Source: a virus. From it: DNA of 64,000 nt. A program made the position numbers and the translations under genes. Within the stretch, counting starts at the first letter, position 1, and each line of letters opens with the position of its first letter. Shown here one piece after another: positions 56,025 through 63,879 of this stretch. The stretch lies in IMG/VR virus record IMGVR_UViG_3300005663_000003, positions 1-64,000 of that record. One strand, written 5' to 3'. The notes below the pieces were generated by a model, which saw only the letters and a program-made list of their open reading frames with translations, was not told where the DNA came from and did not search any database.

Positions 56025-56801
56025 GTGAGCGACCTCCGAGGAGCCGAGCTGCTCCGAGCCTTCCGCGCGGGTGACACCGAGGCGGGCCTGGCCTGGCTCA
56101 ACCACGCCGAGCGTGAGGACGACCTGGTCGGCACGATCATCGAGTGGCAAGAGCAGGGCTGTGGCGGGGGACCCTCACCGATGCCGAAGCGCAAACGCGT
56201 CCAGCGGTGGGGCCCCTACATGGGAGTCGAGTGCCCGGGGTGCGACCGCATCGTCGAGGTCGGCGCCGAGGATGGCCCCGTCATGCGAGCGTGGCGCGGC
56301 GGCGAGAGGTTCCCCCACTGTGGCGCCGTTGTTCTCCCGGCCTACGACCGGGCTCATCACTTCGCCCCCTTCATCTGCGTCGAGGGCGAGACGGGACCGA
56401 TGGAGTTGAGCGAGTTCCTCGAATGGATGGGCGACGACCTCACCGCCATCGACACGAACGCCGAGCAGATCCAACGGACCCGCGACAACCAGGCCGAATG
56501 GGAAGAGGCGCGGGCTCTGCGGAAGGCGAACACTGAGGAGCACAAGGCGAGACGCGCAGAACGCGCCGCGAAGGACAGGGCGGGCCGCGCCATGGATGGA
56601 CAGCTCGCCGCGTCCCTCGTCCTCGACGAGTTCATCGCCGCGCACAATGGGCCGATGTGGCCGAAGGACGTGGACCGGCTGCGACGCTTGGAGGCGGCAC
56701 ACTACGACGCGACCGAGCGGCACCGCCGCGCACACGACGGCTGGAAGGAAGCGCACGCGGCTGCGGACAAGGCAGCTAAGGCCCTGGCGGAGCTGGAGTA
56801 A
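56025..56801 (+). CDS. Hypothetical zinc-containing coiled protein, 258 aa
   Basis: GTG at 56025 begins two bases after the previous stop. Residues 65-95 hold ECPGCDRIVEVG and later FPHCGAVV, a likely zinc ribbon. From about 145 to the end it is a charged coiled helix (ALRKANTEEHKARRAERAAK). The function is unknown. Probably co-transcribed from the promoter at 55709. Confidence 0.55.
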   Translation: MSDLRGAELLRAFRAGDTEAGLAWLNHAEREDDLVGTIIEWQEQGCGGGPSPMPKRKRVQRWGPYMGVECPGCDRIVEVGAEDGPVMRAWRGGERFPHCGAVVLPAYDRAHHFAPFICVEGETGPMELSEFLEWMGDDLTAIDTNAEQIQRTRDNQAEWEEARALRKANTEEHKARRAERAAKDRAGRAMDGQLAASLVLDEFIAAHNGPMWPKDVDRLRRLEAAHYDATERHRRAHDGWKEAHAAADKAAKALAELE

Positions 56802-56813
56802 TGGAGCCTCAGA

Positions 56814-56867
56814 AACTTTCTGAACTTTCTGTTTGACAGGACGCCCCGGAGTTGTAGACTAGGGGGC
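56814..56867 (+). promoter_or_regulatory. Promoter with tandem AACTTTCTG element (copy 3)
   Basis: AACTTTCTG at 56814-56822 and 56823-56831, TTGACA at 56833-56838, a 16-base spacer, TAGACT at 56855-56860 and ATG at 56868. Confidence 0.9.
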
Positions 56868-57869
56868 ATGAGCAACCCCGAAAGGAACGACATGAACACG
56901 ACCAAGAACGACGACCGCCGCACCGCCCGCCGCCGCAAGCTGACCCTCTCGATTCTGGGCCAGGAAGCGGACCGCTCCAGAACGAACAAGCCCGAGCTGG
57001 TCGACGCGGCTGCCCGCCTCTACTCGCTGGCGAGCCCCGAGGCCATCGCCATCGTCCAGGCGCAGCTCGCCGTTGACGGCGTGTCGGCCCTGCTCGACCT
57101 CGCCGAGTTCGTCTCCTTCGCTTCCGACAGCGTCGAGCAGATGGCGCTGAGCTACAAGGGCCTTGGCGACAGCACCGGACTCCCGCACGGCCCCGAGCGT
57201 CAGCGGTTCGTGAACCTGTCGGGCAAGCGCACCCACCGCAAGGTCACCTGGAAGACCATCGCCGTGGCTCTCCACGCCGCGATCAAGGCCGAGCGGATCG
57301 CCGCGAGCGAGGCCGAGCACGCCGAGCGCCTCGCCGCTGAGGAAGCTGCCGCTGCTGAGGAAACTGCCGAGGTCATCGGGAGCTTCCCCGCGACCCACGA
57401 GGGAGTGAAGGCCGCCGCGAAGGAGATCGCCAAGCGGATCGGCGAGCGTCGCCGCGCCAAGGCCGACGGTGGCAAGCTCACCGTAGTCGGCGGCGATCCC
57501 AAGGACCATCAGACCGGCCCCGTTCCCAGCCGCATCAAGTCGATCGAGGTCAGCCAGGGCGAGGGCGTCGCGCCCCTGCTCCACGCCACGGTCAACAGCT
57601 TCCACGCGGCGAACGCGTTGCTCCGTCTGATCGCCGACCGCCACACCGGCCCCGGTTACCGCAAGGTCGACCTGGACATCACCTGGGAGAACGGCGAGAC
57701 GATCCGCACCCGTCACGATGTCTACAGCTCGCCCGACGTTCGGAACGAGAAGGAGCACAGCCTCAACGCCGCGAAGCACGCCCGCGCCGTGCTCCGCTTC
57801 TTCGTGGACAAGTATGAGACCGCGAGCGCCCAGGCGATCCTCGACGGCTGCGACCTCGGGAAGGAGTAG
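56868..57869 (+). CDS. Hypothetical early protein, 333 aa
   Basis: ATG at 56868 is leaderless; an in-frame ATG at 56892 after AAAGGAACGAC is an alternative start. A charged N-terminus leads into helices (about 40-110), an Ala/Glu coiled segment (SEAEHAERLAAEEAAAAEET, about 146-165), then a beta-rich C-terminal domain (YRKVDLDITWENGETIRTRH). No family is recognised. As the largest gene behind these promoters it may be a key early product. Confidence 0.6.
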   Translation: MSNPERNDMNTTKNDDRRTARRRKLTLSILGQEADRSRTNKPELVDAAARLYSLASPEAIAIVQAQLAVDGVSALLDLAEFVSFASDSVEQMALSYKGLGDSTGLPHGPERQRFVNLSGKRTHRKVTWKTIAVALHAAIKAERIAASEAEHAERLAAEEAAAAEETAEVIGSFPATHEGVKAAAKEIAKRIGERRRAKADGGKLTVVGGDPKDHQTGPVPSRIKSIEVSQGEGVAPLLHATVNSFHAANALLRLIADRHTGPGYRKVDLDITWENGETIRTRHDVYSSPDVRNEKEHSLNAAKHARAVLRFFVDKYETASAQAILDGCDLGKE

Positions 57870-57872
57870 GCC

Positions 57873-58205
57873 ATGAACGAAACCGAAGACCGCTGGGCCT
57901 GGCTCGTCCGAATCGAGGGCGACCTGCTCCAGCTCACGACGGAGGCGGGGGTCGAGGACAAGATGGCACAGGCCATCCTCGACGACCCCGAGGGCTGGGG
58001 CTTCGACGACATCCCCGAGGAGGACCGCGCCTCCTCCTATCTGATGGCCGACATGGTGATGGCCTGCGTCTACGGCGACTTGATGCACCTGGCCGAGCAG
58101 CACGAATACCCCTGGGCACGGAAGACGCTGGAGCAAGCGGCGGGCGACTGGCTCGACACCAGAACCGCGAAGCTGTCCGAGCTGAGGAAGAAGGACCAAC
58201 GATGA
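57873..58205 (+). CDS. Hypothetical acidic helical protein, 110 aa
   Basis: ATG at 57873 has the site GGAAGGAG. The acidic helical product contains ASSYLMADMVMACVYGDLMH. It is coupled to the next small gene by a 4-base overlap. Unknown. Confidence 0.55.
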   Translation: MNETEDRWAWLVRIEGDLLQLTTEAGVEDKMAQAILDDPEGWGFDDIPEEDRASSYLMADMVMACVYGDLMHLAEQHEYPWARKTLEQAAGDWLDTRTAKLSELRKKDQR

Positions 58206-58375
58206 GGCGGCGAGCCTACAGCGGCAAGCAGGTCGCGTGCTCAGACTGTGGCGCACGCGGCCCAGCCGAGGAGGCGGGCGATGGACCCGAGCCGCTCTGT
58301 CCAGGTTGCTCCGATCCCGTCGGACTGGTCCACGAACAGGACAGCCGGATGCCGATGCCAGGAGACGACCGATGA
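58202..58375 (+). CDS. Small zinc-ribbon protein, 57 aa
   Basis: ATG at 58202 overlaps the previous TGA. CSDCG (residues 13-17) and CPGCS (33-37) make a clear paired CxxC ribbon. Its stop overlaps the next ATG. The start/stop coupling on both sides supports coding. Confidence 0.6.
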   Translation: MRRRAYSGKQVACSDCGARGPAEEAGDGPEPLCPGCSDPVGLVHEQDSRMPMPGDDR

Positions 58376-58689
58376 CCGACGAGCGCGTGGAGCACCTCAA
58401 GATACACGACCTCGGCGGCGGCTTCAGTGCCGAGACCTGGCTGGCTCGCTCTGGCCGCTGGGCCTTCGGCCTGGTCCGGCAGGCTGAGCGCCTCATCCCG
58501 TGCGGCGCTGGTGTCCTCATTCAGCACCGCGCCTCAGTCAGCGCTTGGGGCTACCAGTCCCGGGGGGCCGCACTGGAGGTCGCTGAGCGAGTCGCCCTGG
58601 CCCTCGACCCTACCCGCCTCACCGAGGCGCCAGCGGGCCCTGAGGAGCCTGCCGGGGACCCGGACGAACCCGCAAGGAGAGCCAAATGA
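58372..58689 (+). CDS. Hypothetical protein, 105 aa
   Basis: ATG at 58372 overlaps the previous TGA. An alpha/beta N-terminal part (FSAETWLARSGRWAFGLVRQ) is followed by a Pro/Glu-rich tail. Unknown. Confidence 0.5.
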   Translation: MTDERVEHLKIHDLGGGFSAETWLARSGRWAFGLVRQAERLIPCGAGVLIQHRASVSAWGYQSRGAALEVAERVALALDPTRLTEAPAGPEEPAGDPDEPARRAK

Positions 58690-58919
58690 GCGGATGCGAA
58701 TTCGTAGGCAAGAGCGATGGTGACCGTGGGCGGTGCGGGGCTGAGGCTGGGGGCTTCAATCCCAAGAGCAACGGTATGGACCTGCTCCCCTACTGCGTAG
58801 ATTGTGGCGCCAACTTCTGTGAACACCACCTGGCCCGCCATCGTTGCGGCGCGATGGTTCGAGCAGGGACTAAGCGCGGAGATGCGCCAGCTCGTTACAG
58901 GGAGGAAATGGATGACTGA
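58686..58919 (+). CDS. AN1-like zinc finger protein, 77 aa
   Basis: ATG at 58686 overlaps the previous TGA and follows GGAGAGCC. Cys/His residues in the order C4, C17, C37, C40, C45, H47, H48, H52, C54 (YCVDCGANFCEHHLARHRC) resemble AN1- or B-box-type fingers. Likely a protein- or nucleic-acid-interaction module. Unknown partner. Confidence 0.6.
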   Translation: MSGCEFVGKSDGDRGRCGAEAGGFNPKSNGMDLLPYCVDCGANFCEHHLARHRCGAMVRAGTKRGDAPARYREEMDD

Positions 58920-59232
58920 GCGCGAACCCAACCTGCGCCCCGGTGGCCTCCCCCTCATCGAGGTCGGCGACCGCTGGCTGATCCGTCTGCGCGGGGCGAC
59001 CAAGCTGCTCCCGTGCAAGGTGCTCGACAAGCGAGCGCGCGGCTACTGGCGTGTAGCTCTCGAAGACGGACTGGGCCGCGTCGAGGTCCCGGCCACCTAC
59101 TTCGTCGACCAGCTCCCGCCGGTCGACCCCACCCCCGTCGAACGCGACATCATGGTCGAGCTAGTGAGGCTCCGGCGCGAGGTCGCGCGCCTGGCCCTCG
59201 CGGTGTCCGCCATGCAACCCCCTGAGGAATAA
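58912..59232 (+). CDS. Hypothetical protein, 106 aa
   Basis: ATG at 58912 has GGAGGAA upstream. A small beta-barrel-like N-terminal part (LIEVGDRWLIRLRGATKLLP) is followed by a C-terminal helix (VELVRLRREVARLALAVSAM) suited to dimerisation. Unknown. Confidence 0.55.
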   Translation: MTEREPNLRPGGLPLIEVGDRWLIRLRGATKLLPCKVLDKRARGYWRVALEDGLGRVEVPATYFVDQLPPVDPTPVERDIMVELVRLRREVARLALAVSAMQPPEE

Positions 59233-59251
59233 GGGTTAACGGCAGGCTAGA

Positions 59252-59304
59252 AACTTTCTGAACTTTGTGTTGGACGTGACCGATTACCGTGTATACTGAA
59301 TGGC
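59252..59304 (+). promoter_or_regulatory. Promoter with tandem AACTTTCTG element (copy 4)
   Basis: AACTTTCTG (59252-59260) and AACTTTGTG (59261-59269), TTGGAC (59270-59275), a 16-base spacer, TATACT (59292-59297) and ATG at 59305. The -35 box is weaker than in copies 2 and 3. Confidence 0.85.
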
Positions 59305-59487
59305 ATGAGCAGCACGGCGAACAACACCACCAAGGAGACCAACATGAACAACACCTGCCCCACCCACGGAAACACCCTCATCCTCTCCATGAGCGGCGGG
59401 GGCGTTTGCCTCTTCTGCAACCACAACAACTCGGTCCCCTCCCCCCAACTGGAGGCCCCACAACTCACCCCCAAGTCGGGGGTGTAG
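59305..59487 (+). CDS. Small zinc-knuckle protein, 60 aa
   Basis: ATG at 59305 is leaderless; a second ATG at 59344 after AAGGAGACC could also be used. The N-terminus is Asn/Thr-rich (MSSTANNTTKETNMNNT). CPTHG and CLFCNH (residues 19 and 35) form a likely zinc site. The C-terminus is Pro-rich. Unknown. Confidence 0.55.
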   Translation: MSSTANNTTKETNMNNTCPTHGNTLILSMSGGGVCLFCNHNNSVPSPQLEAPQLTPKSGV

Positions 59488-59489
59488 CC

Positions 59490-59678
59490 GTGAAGCGCCT
59501 TCCCCTGATCCTGTTCGCCGACGCGGCGACCGTCGCCCATTACCGTGACCGCCTCGACCGTGCCGCGACGCTGCTCCGGGTTCCTCCTCGTGGCCCCGTC
59601 TTCGAGGACGATGAGCCCGAGGGCGAGCCGCAGACGTGGAACGACTACGCCGAGTGCGTAGCGGATGGATACGCATGA
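59490..59678 (+). CDS. Hypothetical protein, 62 aa
   Basis: GTG at 59490 starts two bases after the previous stop, in the context GTGAAGCG. It begins with a strand (RLPLILFADAATVAHYRDRL) and ends acidic. It overlaps the next ATG by 4 bases. Unknown. Confidence 0.5.
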   Translation: MKRLPLILFADAATVAHYRDRLDRAATLLRVPPRGPVFEDDEPEGEPQTWNDYAECVADGYA

Positions 59679-59929
59679 GCGACCGAGATCAACGCTGCGC
59701 CCTGCGGGGCGCTGTCGGGCAACCGGCCTGCGCCCGCGCGCTCGTCGCTGCCGGGCGTGCGAAACTCGCGAAAGGGCTGCGCGTCGAGCTGTCCTACCCC
59801 TGCTTCGCGCGGGTGTTCGTAGTCTCGGCCTGCTACCCGCTGCGCGATGGCTCGGGCTGGTTCGTGCTGTTCGGCTCCGCTCTCGGCGTGCGCGTCGAGG
59901 ATCGCAGCATCCTCCGGGTCGTCGTATGA
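59675..59929 (+). CDS. Hypothetical protein, 84 aa
   Basis: ATG at 59675 overlaps the previous TGA. The product has several Cys in its first half and a beta-rich second half (LRVELSYPCFARVFVVSACY). Coupled to the next gene. Unknown. Confidence 0.5.
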   Translation: MSDRDQRCALRGAVGQPACARALVAAGRAKLAKGLRVELSYPCFARVFVVSACYPLRDGSGWFVLFGSALGVRVEDRSILRVVV

Positions 59930-60150
59930 GCCTCCCGACCTGCGAGCGGTGTAAGGAGCGCCCGGCGACCGCCGTGACCCAGCACACCGCAGAGCTGCTC
60001 TGCGAGCCGTGCATCCGCGCGACGTGGAACGCGTGCGCCGGGTGCGGCCACCGCGCCAGCTACATCAAGCCAGGCGACGACTGCGCGAGTTGTGCCCGCG
60101 AGACGCGCGAGAGCAAGACCGAGGACCCCGACTACAACCGAGGACTGTGA
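59926..60150 (+). CDS. Double zinc-ribbon protein, 74 aa
   Basis: ATG at 59926 overlaps the previous TGA. CERC, CEPC, CAGCG and CASC (residues 6-58) make two paired ribbons in tandem. The C-terminus is acidic. A scaffold or nucleic-acid role is possible; unknown. Confidence 0.6.
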   Translation: MSLPTCERCKERPATAVTQHTAELLCEPCIRATWNACAGCGHRASYIKPGDDCASCARETRESKTEDPDYNRGL

Positions 60151-60152
60151 CC

Positions 60153-60560
60153 ATGCGCCCAACTGAACGACAGCGGACCGACGAACACCTGCGCCTCGTC
60201 GCCGAGGCGGGGATGCACGAACGCCAGCGCGACCGGCTGAGAACTGAGGCGCTCAGGCACGACGCCACCGCCAAGCGCCAGCGTGCGAAGCTCGCCGAGA
60301 TGGAGAGCGCCCCCGAGAAGGCGGCTAGGCTCACGGGCGCGATCCTCAGGCCGCCGCGCAAGACGCTCGCGGGTGCGCCCCTCGACGTCGAGAGCATCAA
60401 CGTCTACACCCCCGGCTGTCCCGCCGTTGTCCGCATCTTCATTCAACTCACGTGTGGCAAGGTCGCCGCCCTGGACATCTCGGAGCTGGACGCCTTCAAG
60501 CTGGAACGTCGCCTGGCTTGGAAGCTCGACGAACTCGACCGCGACAAAGCCAGCGAATAA
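60153..60560 (+). CDS. Hypothetical protein, 135 aa
   Basis: ATG at 60153 is two bases after the previous stop. A long charged N-terminal helix (about 1-60) is followed by a beta part (VESINVYTPGCPAVVRIFIQ) and a C-terminal helix. Unknown. Confidence 0.55.
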   Translation: MRPTERQRTDEHLRLVAEAGMHERQRDRLRTEALRHDATAKRQRAKLAEMESAPEKAARLTGAILRPPRKTLAGAPLDVESINVYTPGCPAVVRIFIQLTCGKVAALDISELDAFKLERRLAWKLDELDRDKASE

Positions 60561-60593
60561 ACTATCTGAGTGACGAGTGACAGTCCCCTATGT

Positions 60594-60599
60594 TAGACT
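60594..60599 (+). promoter_or_regulatory. Putative promoter, -10 TAGACT
   Basis: TAGACT with a GTGACG-like -35 18 bases upstream (60570-60575). The ATG at 60622 lies 28 bases downstream with its own ribosome site. Confidence 0.5.
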
Positions 60600-60621
60600 C
60601 GTCCCAAGGAGACGGAAGCCC

Positions 60622-61056
60622 ATGACAGCCAAGACCAAGCGGCGCAAGAATGAGGGAACCCGAGGCCCCCGCAAGGGCCAGGGCGGACGACCTCGGCGAG
60701 TGATGAACGGCCAGCGCCGTAGCGTCCGGCTCGAATCGAGGGAGTGGCGCAAGCTGTTCCGCTACAGCAACGGCACCAGCTACACGTCGCGGGTTCGCGA
60801 CCTCGTCGAGCTGGCGAACAAGTCCACGAAGAAGGAGCGGGCCAAGCTCGCGACGAAGTGGAAGGAGATCATCGCCACCGACCGGCGCGGCACCATGGTC
60901 GAGCCCACCGACCAGAGCATCCTCCTTGACGCCGAGACGTGGGACACGCTCGCCGAGCTGCTCCCCCTCGGGAGCTGGGCGGACAAGCTGCGCCAAGCGA
61001 TGGAGCTGGCGAAGATCCAAACCACCAAGGCCAAGGAGAAGGCCAAGACCAAGTAG
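60622..61056 (+). CDS. Basic DNA-binding-like protein, 144 aa
   Basis: ATG at 60622 has AAGGAGACGG upstream. The N-terminus is an AT-hook-like run (RRKNEGTRGPRKGQGGRPRR). The middle (RRSVRLESREWRKLFRYSNG, then SYTSRVRDLVELA) resembles a ribbon-helix-helix strand and helices. The C-terminus is Lys/Ala-rich. DNA binding is inferred. It is followed by a helix-turn-helix gene, so this pair may be regulatory. Confidence 0.55.
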   Translation: MTAKTKRRKNEGTRGPRKGQGGRPRRVMNGQRRSVRLESREWRKLFRYSNGTSYTSRVRDLVELANKSTKKERAKLATKWKEIIATDRRGTMVEPTDQSILLDAETWDTLAELLPLGSWADKLRQAMELAKIQTTKAKEKAKTK

Positions 61057-61086
61057 ACACACCCCAAACAAGGAGACACGACACGA

Positions 61087-61491
61087 ATGAAGAAACTCAA
61101 GTTTAGCAGGCGAAAGCTGGACAAGCTCTCGAAGGCCATGAGAGGACGCGGCGCCATCGCCGAGGCGATCGGCATGAGTCGCCCGGCGGTGGACCGCTAC
61201 TTCATCGGGAAGGCGATGCGGGCGGCGACATACGACAAACTGAACAAGCTCATCAAGAAACACAGCGGCGAGCAGGTCGAGGTCGACATCGGAACCGTGC
61301 CCGAGCCGAGGACTCTGGAGCAGGAGGGCGGCCACCTGTTCCGCCTGCTGTCCAAGGCGCTCGCGCGCAACTCGGGAGTGGAGGCGCTCGGAGCGCAGCT
61401 CACTCGGATCGAAGGCCGCATCACCAGGATCGAGGAGAACCAGCGCGCCAGTCTGAGCGCGTGGAACATGCCCCAGGAGGCAGGACGATGA
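61087..61491 (+). CDS. Helix-turn-helix protein with C-terminal coiled coil
   Basis: ATG at 61087 has a weak AAGGAG 16 bases upstream. Residues 22-55 form a helix-turn-helix (GAIAEAIGMSRPAVDRYFIG), followed by YDKLNKLIKKH. Residues 80-125 are amphipathic (LTRIEGRITRIEENQRASLS), suited to a dimeric coiled coil. A DNA-binding regulator is likely; whether it recognises AACTTTCTG or CCAAGTGAGG cannot be told. Confidence 0.65.
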   Translation: MKKLKFSRRKLDKLSKAMRGRGAIAEAIGMSRPAVDRYFIGKAMRAATYDKLNKLIKKHSGEQVEVDIGTVPEPRTLEQEGGHLFRLLSKALARNSGVEALGAQLTRIEGRITRIEENQRASLSAWNMPQEAGR

Positions 61492-62360
61492 GCGACAACG
61501 GACACGGGATCACCACCGAGGTCGTGACCATCACGCCGACGATGGCGAAGAAGTGGCTAGCTGAAACCAACTACGAGGAGAACCGCAACATCAGCAGGGG
61601 CCGGGTCGATTACTACGCGCGGCAGATCCGCGACGGTCGATGGGCCCTCAACGGCGAGACGATCATCTTCGACACCGAGGGCGGGCTGCTCAACGGTCAG
61701 CACCGCCTAGAAGCAATCATCAAGGCGAAGAAGTCGGCGGTGGTTCTCGTCGTGCGGGGCGTCAAGGAGTCCGCGTTCTCGACCATGGACCAGGGCTACA
61801 ACCGCAACGCGGGCCAGGTAATGGGGATGAAGGGTCTGAAGAACGCCAGCCTCAGGGCGGCGATTTGCCGGGCCCTGTTCATCTGGGAGGTCTCCGGCGG
61901 GCGGCTAAAGAACTACGGCAAGATCAGCCCCGACGAGCTGATGATGGTCCAGGACATCTACGCCGAGGAGATCGACGCGGCGACCTCCTACTCGAACCGA
62001 TGCCGTGGTGAGGTCCCTATGTCCAGCGGCGTCATCGGCCTCGGGCACATCCTCTTCACCAGGGCCAGGTCGACGAAGTGCGAAGAGTTCCTCCGGGTCT
62101 TCGAGGACGGGCTAACCGCCATCGCCGGACACCCCGCGCTCGTCCTCAGGCGTCGGCTGATGAAGGACAAGATGAAGGACCGCCAGCTTCCCTTCGATGC
62201 ACAGTGGGCGGCCATGATCCGAGCGTGGAATGCCTACGACAAGGGCGAGACGATCCGCACCATCATCGTCAAGCGCAACCCCGATGGCGAGTGGGTTCAG
62301 CAGGCCATCCGTGGACTCGGCGCGAAGGCCAAGCAGACGAAGCTCAAGGGCGTGAGCTGA
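61488..62360 (+). CDS. ParB/Srx-like protein
   Basis: ATG at 61488 overlaps the previous TGA. The N-terminal 110 residues follow a ParB-like layout: VDYYARQIRDGRWALNGETI, then GGLLNGQHRLEAIIKA (65-80; NGQHRL is the family's GxxRxxA equivalent), then VVRGVKESAFSTMDQG. The C-terminal half is helical with a basic end. Phage members of this group are annotated as ParB-like nuclease or partition-like proteins, but activity is unproven. 290 aa. Confidence 0.65.
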   Translation: MSDNGHGITTEVVTITPTMAKKWLAETNYEENRNISRGRVDYYARQIRDGRWALNGETIIFDTEGGLLNGQHRLEAIIKAKKSAVVLVVRGVKESAFSTMDQGYNRNAGQVMGMKGLKNASLRAAICRALFIWEVSGGRLKNYGKISPDELMMVQDIYAEEIDAATSYSNRCRGEVPMSSGVIGLGHILFTRARSTKCEEFLRVFEDGLTAIAGHPALVLRRRLMKDKMKDRQLPFDAQWAAMIRAWNAYDKGETIRTIIVKRNPDGEWVQQAIRGLGAKAKQTKLKGVS

Positions 62361-62578
62361 TGGGCGGCGTCAAGCGCGCCACGTTCGCGTGCCCCTACTG
62401 CGGGCACGTCAACGTGGCGGCGGCGTCGAGCCTGAACGAAGGCGACAAGCTCGCGCGGTGCGACGCCGAGGAGAGCGGATGCGATCGTCAGTTCGTCGTG
62501 CGCTGGAACATCGCGGCGTCGGCGCGCGGCGTCGGCATCACCGACGAGCTGCCGAAGGTAATGAAGGAGGAGGGCTGA
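62360..62578 (+). CDS. Small zinc-ribbon protein, 72 aa
   Basis: ATG at 62360 shares one base with the previous TGA. CPYCGHVNV (residues 11-19) and a later CDAEESGCDRQF (34-45) form a zinc ribbon of Com-like type. Unknown target. Confidence 0.6.
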   Translation: MGGVKRATFACPYCGHVNVAAASSLNEGDKLARCDAEESGCDRQFVVRWNIAASARGVGITDELPKVMKEEG

Positions 62579-62784
62579 TGGCCGACCCAAACGAGACGGC
62601 CATCATCCTCAACGTGGTCGACGCGGTCGACAAGTGTGACACGCTGCCCGAGGTCATCGCGGCTCTCGTCGGAGCGGCCAACGATCTTGGCGCGTTCAAG
62701 AACATCGGAACCTGGGAGCTGGAGTCCCACCCCGAGCACGGCATCGTGAGGCTCGTGAGAAAGTCGGACAACCGTGGCAATTGA
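62578..62784 (+). CDS. Hypothetical protein, 68 aa
   Basis: ATG at 62578 shares one base with the previous TGA. A helical N-terminal half (IILNVVDAVDKCDTLPEVIA) is followed by a short beta end. It overlaps the DUF5131 gene by 11 bases. Unknown. Confidence 0.55.
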   Translation: MADPNETAIILNVVDAVDKCDTLPEVIAALVGAANDLGAFKNIGTWELESHPEHGIVRLVRKSDNRGN

Positions 62785-63625
62785 CACCAAAATTGAGTGG
62801 GCCGACAGCACTTTCAACCCGTGGTGGGGCTGCACGAAGATCAGCCCCGCTTGCGACAACTGCTACGCGGCGGCGACCGCCGCGCGGTGGGGCAAGGATG
62901 TCTGGGGTCAGGGCGTCGAACGCGAGAAGAAGATCGGAACCTGGAACGAGATGCGAAAGCTCAACCGGGCAACGGCGCAGGCAATCGATGACGCGGTCGA
63001 GCTTCACCGACCACAGCCCCAGATGCCGCGCGTGTTCTGTGCGTCGATGGCAGACGTCTTCGACGCCGAGGTTGCGCAAGCCTGGCGTGAGGAGTTGTGG
63101 AACCTGATCGACGAGTGCGGACACCTGGTGTTCATGCTCCTCACGAAGCGTCCTGGAAATATCCGCAGGATGCTCCCGGACCGTTGGCAGGAAGAAGGTA
63201 TCCCCGAGCGGGTCTGGATCGGCACGACCGTCGAGAGTGACGACTACCGCTGGCGAATCGACGAGCTGATGCGCGTCCCGGCTGCGGTCAGGTTCCTCTC
63301 GGTCGAGCCCATGCTGGGCCCGGTCAACCTCGCCAGCCATCTCGGTCTCGGCCCGCTGCCCAACGGGGAGCGTGCGGAGCATGGAGGTCGCGGCATCCAC
63401 TGGGTCATCTGCGGCGGCGAGTCCGGTCGCGGGTCGAGGCCGATGGAACTGGCGTGGGCGCGCGACCTGCGTGACCAGTGCGTGGCCTCGGACACTCCGT
63501 TCTTTTTTAAACAATGGGGACAGCACGACGCCCAGGGCAAGCGCGTCAAGTCGAAGCACGACGCGGGCCGCAGTCTCGACGGCGTCATCTGGAACCAGCT
63601 CCCGGCGGGGCTGGTGCGGGAGTGA
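62774..63625 (+). CDS. DUF5131 (phage Gp37/Gp68) family protein
   Basis: GTG at 62774 gives 283 aa. Family landmarks are all present: KIEWADSTFNPWWGC, the Cys group C20-x6-C27-x2-C30 (GCTKISPACDNCYA), VFCASMADVFD, LLTKRP, WIGTTVES, RFLSVEPMLG, WVICGGESG and the end segment PFFFKQWG. The family is related by fold to radical-SAM-like enzymes (spore photoproduct lyase neighbourhood), and Cys likely bind an iron-sulphur cluster; its reaction is not known. Common in actinobacteriophages and other phages. Confidence 0.9.
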   Translation: MAIDTKIEWADSTFNPWWGCTKISPACDNCYAAATAARWGKDVWGQGVEREKKIGTWNEMRKLNRATAQAIDDAVELHRPQPQMPRVFCASMADVFDAEVAQAWREELWNLIDECGHLVFMLLTKRPGNIRRMLPDRWQEEGIPERVWIGTTVESDDYRWRIDELMRVPAAVRFLSVEPMLGPVNLASHLGLGPLPNGERAEHGGRGIHWVICGGESGRGSRPMELAWARDLRDQCVASDTPFFFKQWGQHDAQGKRVKSKHDAGRSLDGVIWNQLPAGLVRE

Positions 63626-63879
63626 ACAAGCTCCGCGAGCTGCTAGCGCTTTTGAAGAAGCTCCAGACCATCGACAACACGGGGGACGCTGCGATGATGG
63701 CGGGGGACTTGCAGGACCCCGCCTACACCATCGAGCTGGAGAAGATCGTTAGCGGCACTCGGGATGCCGATCTGTTCAGCGCCTACTTGGAATGGATGCT
63801 AGAAGACGCTGGCGGGCAGGGGCTACAAGACGTCATCGTTTCACGGCCTGGATACTTCGAGTGGCGACAGGCACTATGA
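63622..63879 (+). CDS. Hypothetical acidic protein, 85 aa
   Basis: GTG at 63622 overlaps the previous TGA. The helical, acidic product has no motif (LRELLALLKKLQTIDNTGDA). Coupled to the next gene by a 4-base overlap. Confidence 0.55.
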   Translation: MNKLRELLALLKKLQTIDNTGDAAMMAGDLQDPAYTIELEKIVSGTRDADLFSAYLEWMLEDAGGQGLQDVIVSRPGYFEWRQAL

